A stretch of 6,143 nt of DNA, from positions 1 to 6,143 of the forward strand of contig CALRCT010000025.1 in assembly GCA_943354655.1 (NCBI GenBank), written 5' to 3'. Position numbers and translations under genes: made by a program. How positions within the stretch are numbered: position 1 is the stretch's first letter; every line of letters starts with the position of its first letter. The notes below the pieces were generated by a model, which worked only from the letters and a program-made list of their open reading frames with translations, had not been told where the DNA came from and did not search any database. Below, in pieces: positions 1 through 6,143 of this stretch. The stretch is from an uncultured Candidatus Saccharimonas sp. (GTDB lineage Bacteria; Patescibacteriota; Saccharimonadia; Saccharimonadales; SZUA-47).

Positions 1-2493
1 ATAGTTTTTATTAATGCTTTAATCGGATTTTCGCAGGAATATAAGGCCGAAAAAGTAATGGAATCCTTAGAAAAGCTAATTGTTCCTTTGGCAAAAGTAA
101 AACGAGGCGGTAAATTAGGTGAACTACCTAGTGAGATGCTGGTTCCTGGCGACATTATATATATAGAAGAAGGCGACAGCGTTCCTGCTGATGCTCGCGT
201 AATAGAAGAAAACGAACTAAGTACTAACGACTTTGCGCTAACTGGCGAATCAAATCCTTCGCGTAAATTTCAACACGCAATAGAAGCTCCTGTACCCCTT
301 TCGGACAGACACAACTTAGTATATATGGGAACAACCGTAGCAACCGGTGACGCTACTTGTTTGGTTATAGCAACTGGGGCAAATACCGAACTTGGAAGAA
401 TAGCCAGCTTAAGCAGTGGCACAAAATCCGACCCCTCACCTTTGCAAAAAGAAATGACAATACTTGCTACTACAATAACTAAATATACCCTTGGTTTAAG
501 TGCAATACTTGCAGCTATTGCTTGGCAAGCAGACTTTGGATTACGAGATTCGTTTATTTTTGCTATAGGTATATCTAGTGCAATGATACCCCAGGGCTTG
601 CCTGCCGAAGTAAACACAGCACTTGCAAGCGCCGCAGGTAGGTTAGCTAAAGATCGTGCTTTAGTTAAAAAATTAAGTGCCGTAGAAACTTTAGGTGCTA
701 CCAGTGTTATTTTAACCGACAAAACAGGTACGCTTACTAAAAACGAAATGACCGCACAGCAACTAATTATAGGCAAAACTGTATATAACGTTAGTGGTAT
801 TGGATACGAAAATAACGGTAAAATAAATTCAGATAAAAACATCGCGCTAAGTAATACTGAATTACAAAACCTTAAAGACTTTTTTGTAACTGGAGCTTTT
901 GCAAGTAACGCCAAGATTCACGAACCTGACGACACTCACGATACCTGGTACTGCCTGGGCGACCCAACTGAAGGTGCGCTAATAACTTTAGCCAAAAAGT
1001 CTGGCATAATCATAGAACAAATAGAAAAAAGTCATAAAGAATTACGAGAACATCCATTTGATTCAGCAAGAAAAAGAATGTCCTCAATTAGGTTTTATGA
1101 TGGAAACTTAACGGCATTCATGAAGGGTGCGCCAGAACAAATACTAAAAGTATGTACCCATTATTGGGACGGTAAATCAGTCCGAAAATTAACAGTACAC
1201 GATATTCAAGATATTACCGCCCGAAACGATCTATGGGCCAGTGCCGCAATGCGTAACTTAGCCTTTGCAAAAAGAATATTTCCTGAAGACACAAAGCTAG
1301 AAAATTTAGACCTAGAAACTACAGAAAAAAATATGATTTTTATGGGCCTTGTAAGTATGATCGATCCACCCCGCGAGGAAGTACCAGAAGCCATGAAAGC
1401 AGCGCGGGCTGCAAATATACCGGTTAGTATAATAACTGGCGACAACGCTCTTACAGCCCGTGCAATAGCTGTTAGAGCAGGTTTGGCAGCTAATCCTAGC
1501 GAGCTAAAACTTATAGAAGGCGACAACCTGCCAAACATGAGCGACCAATCTGTTTTGGCGCTCATTGCTAATGGACAAGCAATATTTAGTAGAGTCGCTC
1601 CAGAAGATAAATTACGTATAGTAGAAATTGCAAAAAAGGCAGGTTTAATTGTGGCCGTAACTGGTGATGGAATTAATGACGCGCCAGCACTTAAAAGAGC
1701 TGACATTGGTGTAGCTATGGGAAAAACTGGAACAGATGTAGCCAAACAATCAGCCGATATTATTTTGTTGGATGATAGTTTTAACACGTTAGTAAATGCA
1801 GTACAAACAGGAAGAGTTATTTTTCAGAATATTAGAAAAGCCGCACTAAGCGCAATCACAAGTAATGGTGGCGAATTATTTGTTGTTTTGATTAGTTTAA
1901 TTGCAAAAACTAAGTTTGGAATTCCAATTGCTATTGGAGCTGTTCAAATTTTAGCAATCGATTTAATTGCAGAACTGTTCCCTATCGCTGCACTTGGCTG
2001 GGACCCCGCAGAAGGCGACTTAATGCACGAAAATCCGCGTAATTTAAATGATCATATATTAAACAAATCAAACCTATGGGACCTTGCCTGGAGCGGCGCG
2101 CTTATGGGCTCTTTTGGATACTTAAACTACATTTTATATTTTATACGTAACGATTTATCGCCTGCCAATTTTAGTAAAGCTACAGTAGCTTACGCTACAG
2201 CTACAACGCTTACCTACACTACTATTTGCTTGTGCCAATTTGGTAGCATTTTTATACGTCGAATAAAGCCTGGACACAAATTACTAACTAGTTATTTATG
2301 GTCAAACAAAAAATTATTTATAGCTTTTGGAATATCTATAGCTCTAATGTTGTCTCTAATTTACTTACCGTTCATTCAGCCATATTTTGGTACCTATAAC
2401 CTTGCATTGGGTGACTGGTTTTATGCAATATTAGCTGCTGTTTTATTTGTATCAATAAGACAAGGTGTGTTCAGACTAAAAAAACAATCCTAG
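1..2493 (+). CDS. P-type cation-transporting ATPase (type II-like), 5' partial
   Basis: This is an ATP-driven cation pump of the inner membrane. The frame is open from base 1, and the residues before the first ATG (position 58) read like the end of M2 and the start of the A-domain, so that ATG is internal and the N-terminus plus M1 are missing. Visible parts in order: TGES of the A-domain (241-252); M3 and M4 with IPQGLPAE (586-609); phosphorylation motif DKTGT with the catalytic Asp at 718-720; N-domain GDPTE (from about 958) and KGAPE (1123-1137); TGDN (1435-1443); hinge TGDGINDAPA (1660-1689); M5 with SNGGE (1861-1875); M6 with IDLIAELFP (1957-1983); and four more hydrophobic segments (M7-M10) to the stop. 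This layout fits the Ca2+ / Na+,K+ type II group. The M4 Glu of PEGLP is Gln (592-594). In M6 an Asp (1960-1962) and a Glu (1972-1974) could bind cation. The transported ion cannot be assigned. Confidence 0.95.
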   Translation: MVFINALIGFSQEYKAEKVMESLEKLIVPLAKVKRGGKLGELPSEMLVPGDIIYIEEGDSVPADARVIEENELSTNDFALTGESNPSRKFQHAIEAPVPLSDRHNLVYMGTTVATGDATCLVIATGANTELGRIASLSSGTKSDPSPLQKEMTILATTITKYTLGLSAILAAIAWQADFGLRDSFIFAIGISSAMIPQGLPAEVNTALASAAGRLAKDRALVKKLSAVETLGATSVILTDKTGTLTKNEMTAQQLIIGKTVYNVSGIGYENNGKINSDKNIALSNTELQNLKDFFVTGAFASNAKIHEPDDTHDTWYCLGDPTEGALITLAKKSGIIIEQIEKSHKELREHPFDSARKRMSSIRFYDGNLTAFMKGAPEQILKVCTHYWDGKSVRKLTVHDIQDITARNDLWASAAMRNLAFAKRIFPEDTKLENLDLETTEKNMIFMGLVSMIDPPREEVPEAMKAARAANIPVSIITGDNALTARAIAVRAGLAANPSELKLIEGDNLPNMSDQSVLALIANGQAIFSRVAPEDKLRIVEIAKKAGLIVAVTGDGINDAPALKRADIGVAMGKTGTDVAKQSADIILLDDSFNTLVNAVQTGRVIFQNIRKAALSAITSNGGELFVVLISLIAKTKFGIPIAIGAVQILAIDLIAELFPIAALGWDPAEGDLMHENPRNLNDHILNKSNLWDLAWSGALMGSFGYLNYILYFIRNDLSPANFSKATVAYATATTLTYTTICLCQFGSIFIRRIKPGHKLLTSYLWSNKKLFIAFGISIALMLSLIYLPFIQPYFGTYNLALGDWFYAILAAVLFVSIRQGVFRLKKQS

Positions 2494-2503
2494 TTTTTCT
2501 TAG
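2476..2503. terminator. Imperfect AT-rich inverted repeat over the convergent stops; possible weak bidirectional terminator
   Basis: The arm at 2476-2485 (CTAAAAAAAC) pairs with 2493-2503 (GTTTTTCTTAG) with a single bulged base, around a 7-nt loop that contains most of the shared CTAG stop tetranucleotide. It sits exactly where the ATPase and phytoene synthase genes meet. The stem is nearly all A:T and no separate U-tract follows, so it is not a canonical intrinsic terminator. Part of the pairing could simply come from Lys codons ending both proteins. The call rests on position and symmetry only. Confidence 0.3.
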
Positions 2504-3338
2504 ACAAAATACTGCGCTCAACTACGGTTCTAACAACTTGTCTTTTTTGGGGTTTAACCTTTTTTTCGAACACTATCAGTGGGTCATTTTTAATTTGTAA
2601 TGCCGTCCAATTATAGGAATCAACTGCCGTATGAAGCGGAACGGCTATTTTTTTAGGTATATAAATAAAGCCCTTATTGGCATCTGTTTGCCACTGCGCA
2701 TATCTTAATAACTGGGCGTGCACAAAGTCAGCAAACATCTTTGGTTTTGCCCTTGCTTCTTCTTCTGATAAGTTTTTTAGTCCGTAAACTTTAATATCAT
2801 TAACAGGAAAATAACATCGCCCCATTTCGCTGTCGTCGGTAAGATCCCTTAAAAAATTTATATACTGCATAGCTCTGCCCTGCATTCGTACTGGTTCTAG
2901 CGCTTCTTCTGGAAGATTTAATATGCGTGCTACAAAAAGCCCAACAACTTCTGCCGTTCCGTATACGTATTCTAGGGTGTCTTTTAATGAGCGGTATTGG
3001 TGTTTTTGAATATCCCATCTCATACTTTTTAAAAACGCGTCTACCCATGCAGGATCACAGCCGTGACGATGAACAATGTAAGCAATATTTGATAAAGCTT
3101 TTTCACTTACAGATTCGTCTAATGGCGAGGTCACAAAACCGTTCGCAAGTTCTGATTTTATAGTTTTCCATCTAACTTCGATATATTCAAATTTAGCTAA
3201 ATTACTAGGTTTTTGGTCTACAAAATCATGTACTAAATTTATAAATGAATATAACTTAAATACGTCATCACGCATTCCTTTAGGAAAAAATCTGCTGCTC
3301 CAGTAGTAAGTTATTTTTCCATTTTTAAATATGTTCAT
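2490..3338 (-). CDS. crtB: Phytoene/squalene synthase family protein (probable phytoene synthase)
   Basis: A 282-residue trans-isoprenyl diphosphate synthase (head-to-head type), a usual length for bacterial and archaeal phytoene synthases. It would condense two GGPP into phytoene. The N-terminus has YYWSSRFFP (residues 11-19), then YSFINLVHDFVD (30-41), which occupies the place of the first Asp-rich motif. The second motif is clear: NFLRDLTDD (161-169) followed by GRCYFP (173-178), with YGTAEVVG (126-133) before it. The SSxFFP plus FVD style reminds me of archaeal-type CrtB more than proteobacterial HpnC/HpnD. The first Asp of the usual DxxxD is His37 here. The start at 3338 is the first ATG after an in-frame TAA; GGGA at 3348-3345, six bases upstream, may be a weak ribosome site. 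The upstream neighbour is a GGPP-synthase-like gene, which supports a GGPP substrate. No desaturase or cyclase is visible, and squalene or another C30 product cannot be excluded. Confidence 0.87.
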   Translation of the reverse strand: MNIFKNGKITYYWSSRFFPKGMRDDVFKLYSFINLVHDFVDQKPSNLAKFEYIEVRWKTIKSELANGFVTSPLDESVSEKALSNIAYIVHRHGCDPAWVDAFLKSMRWDIQKHQYRSLKDTLEYVYGTAEVVGLFVARILNLPEEALEPVRMQGRAMQYINFLRDLTDDSEMGRCYFPVNDIKVYGLKNLSEEEARAKPKMFADFVHAQLLRYAQWQTDANKGFIYIPKKIAVPLHTAVDSYNWTALQIKNDPLIVFEKKVKPQKRQVVRTVVERSILSKKN

Positions 3339-3374
3339 TTTAAGTCCCAGTTATTACCTCTAGGTTTATCTGAG

Positions 3375-3405
3375 GTTATATATATTATTGCAAAAAAAGT
3401 GTTCA
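3375..3405 (-). promoter_or_regulatory. Candidate sigma-70 promoter for the phytoene synthase gene
   Basis: On the minus strand TGAACA (3405-3400, 4 of 6 matches to TTGACA) is followed 17 bases later by TATATA (3382-3377). This overlaps TATAAC (3380-3375), a 5 of 6 match to TATAAT. The predicted transcript would start about 30 bases before the ATG at 3338. The run is very AT-rich, so chance matches are likely. It lies inside the 90-bp gap that separates the phytoene synthase from the prenyl synthase, the one place on the minus strand with room for a separate promoter. Confidence 0.35.
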
Positions 3406-3407
3406 GA

Positions 3408-3417
3408 TACTGCAGTA
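3408..3417. repeat. Perfect 10-bp palindrome TACTGCAGTA
   Basis: TACTGCAGTA is self-complementary and lies 11 bp past the prenyl synthase stop, just upstream of the candidate -35 box of the phytoene synthase gene. That position would suit an operator. With no loop it is not a terminator stem. A palindrome of this length is expected several times by chance in 6 kb, so only its position makes it worth recording. Confidence 0.2.
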
Positions 3418-3428
3418 AAAACTACAAA

Positions 3429-4517
3429 CTATTTACTTCTTCCTAGTAAACTAGTTACAAGCTGGTCTAAAAATTCTATGCCGCCCTCAGAAAACACTCC
3501 ACTACAGCCTTTTAATGATTCTTTTGCCTTTGAAACATGTTCAATAGCCTTAGTCTGGGCAAAGTTTAACGCGCCTGTTTCTGTAAAAATTTCTTTACAC
3601 CTAATAAATTCAATGTAAGTAAGTTTTTCGTTGCCTAACATTTGGATCAAAAAGTTTTTGTCGCCGCTGTCTGACCTGTTTAAGGCTTCTACGGCTAGTA
3701 CAGTGCGCTTGCCTTCGCGAATATCATCCATTGGGCTCTTGCCTGCTTCTTGCTCGCTTGCAAAAGTTCCTAATATGTCATCTGTAATCTGAAAAGCTCT
3801 GCCTGCGTGCATCGAATAATCATGTACAGATTCAATCGTCTTTTTACTTGCACCAGCCAGTGTCATGCCAAATTGCAGTGGGTTTAAAAAGGTGTACTGT
3901 GCGGTCTTCCATTCTAAAACTTGGTCCACAGCTCGCTCACTAACTTCGTCTACAACCTCATTAAATATGTCGTTTATTTGTCCGTGACCCGTAACAATAA
4001 TTGCATCGTTTAGTAACGACAGTGCCCTTAATTTAAGGTCTGCGTCTGTATTTAATGAGGTAATCAGACCCTGCGCATAATGAGAACCTATAAGTGCAGC
4101 ATTTATAGCAATAGACTCACCAAAATGGCTAGAATCGCCTGCTAATTGATTTTGCTTATGATAGTTTTCTAGCAGTACATGGGCGGACGGACCACCCCGG
4201 CGAATTTTGGACTTATCCATAATGTCATCTAATACCAAAATATAGGCATGCGTCATTTCGATTGCACTTGCCGCTTGAAGTATTATTTTTTTATTACTTC
4301 CGCCGCACATTTCGTAGCCAACAATCGTTAAAGCACCGCGTATGCGCTTGCCGCCTCTTGCCAGTACCTGAGTATAGGCGTCTACACCTACTGCCGAATA
4401 TTCAGTAAATTTTTGTACGGTTTGTTCTTTTAAATTTTTGCTATGAAAAATAATTTCATCGTCGATTTCATTTTTATAATTTATTAATCTGGACGTATGT
4501 TCGCTTAACTTACTCAT
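3429..4517 (-). CDS. Polyprenyl synthetase, probable geranylgeranyl diphosphate synthase
   Basis: A 362-residue class I trans-prenyltransferase that adds isopentenyl diphosphate to an allylic diphosphate; crtE/idsA-like by role. Motifs in order: GGKRIRG (residues 55-61); the first Asp-rich motif DDIMD (97-101) followed by RRGG (106-109); HFGE (131-134); GQINDIF (179-185); WKTAQYT (203-209); and the second Asp-rich region QITDDILGTF (243-252) with GKSPMDDIREGKRT (259-272). DDxxG instead of DDxxD at the second site is a familiar variant, notably in actinobacterial GGPP synthases. Tyr92, five residues before the first motif, and the lack of a two-residue insertion inside that motif match the archaeal GGPP synthase pattern in which an aromatic at -5 limits the product to about C20. 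The ATG at 4517 overlaps the stop of the upstream kinase gene by one base (TAATG). An AGGG lies 11 bases upstream, so initiation is probably coupled. Exact chain length is inferred. Confidence 0.93.
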   Translation of the reverse strand: MSKLSEHTSRLINYKNEIDDEIIFHSKNLKEQTVQKFTEYSAVGVDAYTQVLARGGKRIRGALTIVGYEMCGGSNKKIILQAASAIEMTHAYILVLDDIMDKSKIRRGGPSAHVLLENYHKQNQLAGDSSHFGESIAINAALIGSHYAQGLITSLNTDADLKLRALSLLNDAIIVTGHGQINDIFNEVVDEVSERAVDQVLEWKTAQYTFLNPLQFGMTLAGASKKTIESVHDYSMHAGRAFQITDDILGTFASEQEAGKSPMDDIREGKRTVLAVEALNRSDSGDKNFLIQMLGNEKLTYIEFIRCKEIFTETGALNFAQTKAIEHVSKAKESLKGCSGVFSEGGIEFLDQLVTSLLGRSK

Positions 4518-5101
4518 TACGGCTCAAGCCCTAGTGACTTAGCAATAAGTTTATTAAATGTACTAATATCTTGACTGTCGTTTTCTATAAAAATATCGCA
4601 GCGATCTTTTACTCCAGCCAGGCTTAGAGTTGCGTGATCTCCACTGTGATCCATTTCTAAAACTTCATCGGCAATAAACTTTTCGTAAGAATGATTGTTT
4701 TCTAAATCTCCCCGACCTCTGTCTTTTGACGTAATTCGATTAAATCTAACTTTAGGATCCGCGTCTAACCAAATCATTTTACCTTTTAGCTCGTGTAAAT
4801 GATCTGCTTCACCCGGGTTTCTTAAACTGCCGGTAATAAGTCCTGCATATGCTACATCTCCGCCTTCGGATTTGTAAGTTTCTATGGCTTTATCTACAAG
4901 TACGCCCAGCCCGCTTTGTCGTCTCCACTCTGCGCTAATATCTCGTAAAACATCTCGTTCTACTCCGAGCCCTCTTTTTCTGGCTTCTTCACGCAAAAGA
5001 TCGCTGCTGCTTACAAACAAAAAATTATGTTCTTCGACCAAAAACTGAGCAAGACTATCCTTGCCACTGCCGTTGGTGCCCGAAAGTCCTAGTAAAATCA
5101 T
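4517..5101 (-). CDS. Small P-loop kinase, dNMP/dephospho-CoA kinase-like (AAA_18-type NTPase)
   Basis: A 194-residue soluble P-loop protein that probably moves a phosphate from ATP to a small substrate. The Walker A is GTNGSGKDS (residues 8-16), with Asp15 where Ser/Thr is usual. This GKD form is known in phage T4 deoxynucleoside monophosphate kinase and animal phosphomevalonate kinase. SSSDLLREEARKRG (31-44) resembles the substrate region of archaeal NMP-kinase-like proteins. TGSLRNPGEADHL (90-102), a lid-like RFNRITSKDRGRGD (119-132) and CDIFIEND (168-175) resemble dephospho-CoA kinase and dNMP kinase. The true substrate cannot be named. The ATG at 5101 is the first after an in-frame TAA 12 bases upstream and leaves seven residues before the P-loop, as usual; no clear ribosome site precedes it. 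It lies 61 bp after the sigma factor gene and overlaps the prenyl synthase by one base. Confidence 0.8.
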   Translation of the reverse strand: MILLGLSGTNGSGKDSLAQFLVEEHNFLFVSSSDLLREEARKRGLGVERDVLRDISAEWRRQSGLGVLVDKAIETYKSEGGDVAYAGLITGSLRNPGEADHLHELKGKMIWLDADPKVRFNRITSKDRGRGDLENNHSYEKFIADEVLEMDHSGDHATLSLAGVKDRCDIFIENDSQDISTFNKLIAKSLGLEP

Positions 5102-5137
5102 ATTTTTAGTTTACCACGCCCCTGTTACTAAATTACT

Positions 5138-5156
5138 TGTTCAAATATACTGAACA
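5138..5156. promoter_or_regulatory. Inverted repeat TGTTCA-N7-TGAACA between the sigma factor and kinase genes
   Basis: Two perfect 6-bp arms (5138-5143 and 5151-5156) flank a 7-bp AT-rich spacer, beginning 7 bp after the sigma factor stop. The shape suits either a dimeric repressor site or a weak hairpin. There is no U-tract on the minus strand after it, so it is unlikely to be an intrinsic terminator, and transcription from the sigma gene may read through into the kinase. The same TGAACA hexamer, also preceded by CAGTAT, occurs in the next intergenic gap. No convincing -10/-35 pair was found for the kinase. Confidence 0.3.
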
Positions 5157-5162
5157 GTTAGA

Positions 5163-6143
5163 TTACTTTAGGTAGTCCATCAATTTGCGACTGTCTTTGT
5201 GCTTTCTTAGTTTTGCCAAAGCCTTAGCTTCGATCTGCCTAATACGTTCACGCGTTACGCTAAATTCTTGGCCTACTTCTTCTAAAGTATGGCTCTTGCC
5301 GTCTTCTAACCCAAAACGTAGTTTAAGAATTTTTTGTTCGCGGTCAGTAAGTCCAGAAAGTAACTGTTTTACATGTTCTTTAAGTAATTGATTAGTAGCT
5401 GATTCTTCTGGACTAATAGTATCTTCGTCCTCAATAAAGTCTCCTAAAACACTGTCTTCATCATCATCACGAACACTTGCATCTAACGAGCTAATGTCCT
5501 GTTTGATTTTCATTATGTGCTCTACTTTATCAACGTCAATTTCCATCTCTTTGGCAATTTCATCGTTTGTAGGTTCACGATTAAGTTCTTGAGTTAAACG
5601 ACGCTGAGTACGAAGTAGTTTATTAATGGTTTCTACCATGTGAACAGGAATACGAATTGTACGAGCTTGGTCAGCTATAGCACGTGTAATAGCCTGACGA
5701 ATCCACCAGGTTGCATATGTACTAAACTTAAAGCCTTTGTCGGGGTCAAATTTTTCTACCGCACGTAAAAGTCCAGTGTTACCTTCTTGAATAAGGTCAA
5801 GCAAATCAAGGCCACGACCTACGTATCTTTTTGCAATACTTACCACTAAACGCATATTAGCTTCGGCCATTTGGTCCTTAGCTTCACGATCACCAGCTAC
5901 AACACGCTGAGCTAGTGCAAGTTCTTCGTCTGATTTAAGAAGTGGAATCTTACCGATTTCACGCAAATACAAACGTACAGAGTCATCTGCGATGTCGTCT
6001 AAGTACATTTTTTCATCTATAACAATTTCTTCACCGTCTTCGGCTGTCCATTCGTCGCTAAGATCTTCTGGCTTTGGTTCGGTTACTCCTGTGATATCGA
6101 TCTTAAGTTCTGCTAGTTCACCGTATAAGACATCTAAAATGTC
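5163..6143 (-). CDS. rpoD: RNA polymerase primary sigma factor (sigma-70), 5' partial
   Basis: The housekeeping sigma subunit, which directs core RNA polymerase to -35/-10 promoters. 326 residues are visible and the frame stays open to the right edge. The Met at 6008 is internal: 45 residues before it include [15 protein letters not shown], typical of the end of region 1.1, then an acidic linker. Counting from that Met, region 1.2 is about 9-38. Region 2 is about 47-115, with core-binding [13 protein letters not shown] and the -10 reading [16 protein letters not shown] (95-110). The extended -10 stretch TIRIPVHM follows (117-124). Region 3 runs to about residue 190 and includes the acidic [16 protein letters not shown]. 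Region 4.2 carries [23 protein letters not shown] (split here as residues about 241-264), and the protein ends LMDYLK. Presence of region 1.1 and the intact RTIRIPVHM mark it as group 1, not an alternative sigma. There is no large insertion between regions 1.2 and 2. Confidence 0.96.
   Translation of the reverse strand, partial: DILDVLYGELAELKIDITGVTEPKPEDLSDEWTAEDGEEIVIDEKMYLDDIADDSVRLYLREIGKIPLLKSDEELALAQRVVAGDREAKDQMAEANMRLVVSIAKRYVGRGLDLLDLIQEGNTGLLRAVEKFDPDKGFKFSTYATWWIRQAITRAIADQARTIRIPVHMVETINKLLRTQRRLTQELNREPTNDEIAKEMEIDVDKVEHIMKIKQDISSLDASVRDDDEDSVLGDFIEDEDTISPEESATNQLLKEHVKQLLSGLTDREQKILKLRFGLEDGKSHTLEEVGQEFSVTRERIRQIEAKALAKLRKHKDSRKLMDYLK

Noticed and set aside
58..60. ATG at 58 as the start of the ATPase
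   Set aside because: The frame is open upstream to base 1, and those residues match the end of M2 and start of the A-domain of P-type ATPases, so the gene begins before the window.
270..914. Long minus-strand open frame inside the ATPase
   Set aside because: It lies wholly antisense to a strongly motif-supported gene; the translation has no recognisable domain and is hydrophobic as expected from antisense of this codon pattern.
1206..1787. Second minus-strand open frame inside the ATPase
   Set aside because: It is antisense to the N- and P-domain coding region, including the conserved TGDGINDAPA motif, and has no family resemblance.
2800..3163. Short open frames on both strands inside the phytoene synthase gene
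   Set aside because: They overlap the second Asp-rich motif and surrounding conserved sequence in other frames and show no domain.
3392..3398. Run of seven T on the minus strand as an intrinsic terminator for the prenyl synthase
   Set aside because: No stable GC-rich stem precedes it. The nearest symmetry is the loopless palindrome at 3408-3417, and the run falls inside the spacer of the candidate promoter.
3388..3618. Plus-strand open frame over the 3' end of the prenyl synthase
   Set aside because: It is mostly antisense to the conserved gene, with no ribosome site and no recognisable product.
5185..5391. Plus-strand open frame antisense to sigma region 4
   Set aside because: It mirrors the highly conserved helix-turn-helix coding sequence; no domain or start signal supports it.
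6006..6008. ATG at 6008 as the start of the sigma factor
   Set aside because: The reading frame continues for 45 codons to the window edge and encodes a recognisable region 1.1 end plus an acidic linker.
1..6143. Alternative genetic code, tRNA or other RNA genes, CRISPR arrays, insertion sequences or prophage
   Set aside because: All five genes read cleanly with the standard code, the noncoding gaps are too short for RNA genes, and no repeated spacers, transposase motifs or phage genes are visible.

Overview
The window suggests a streamlined bacterial genome, probably a Candidate Phyla Radiation / Patescibacteria member, with Saccharibacteria-like as my best guess. The reasons are the text of the primary sigma factor, a roughly 40% GC look, about 97% coding density, very tight spacing and little sign of Shine-Dalgarno sequences. 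The genetic code looks standard: Trp is TGG and no gene needs UGA read-through. The taxonomy is inference from family resemblance, not from a search.

Layout. Positions 1-2493 (+) carry most of a P-type cation-transporting ATPase whose N-terminus lies off the left edge. The other four genes are on the minus strand and read right to left. They are a primary sigma-70 factor (6143-5163, N-terminus off the right edge), a small P-loop nucleoside/metabolite kinase-like protein (5101-4517), a polyprenyl/geranylgeranyl diphosphate synthase (4517-3429) and a phytoene/squalene synthase family protein (3338-2490). The ATPase and the phytoene synthase converge and share one CTAG, each using it for its TAG stop. 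The only gaps between genes are 61 bp (5102-5162) and 90 bp (3339-3428), so no stretch over 300 bp lacks a gene. I saw no RNA genes, insertion sequences, CRISPR arrays or long repeats.

How the genes fit together. The GGPP-synthase-like enzyme would make a C20 prenyl diphosphate, and the neighbouring phytoene synthase would join two of these head to head into phytoene, the first committed carotenoid step. The small kinase is translationally coupled to the prenyl synthase (TAATG overlap), which makes an isoprenoid-related role worth testing. The primary sigma factor gene lies directly upstream, so the set may be partly co-transcribed. A separate promoter in front of the phytoene synthase is plausible. 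The ATPase is probably an independent ion pump; it has a changed residue in its M4 ion-binding motif.
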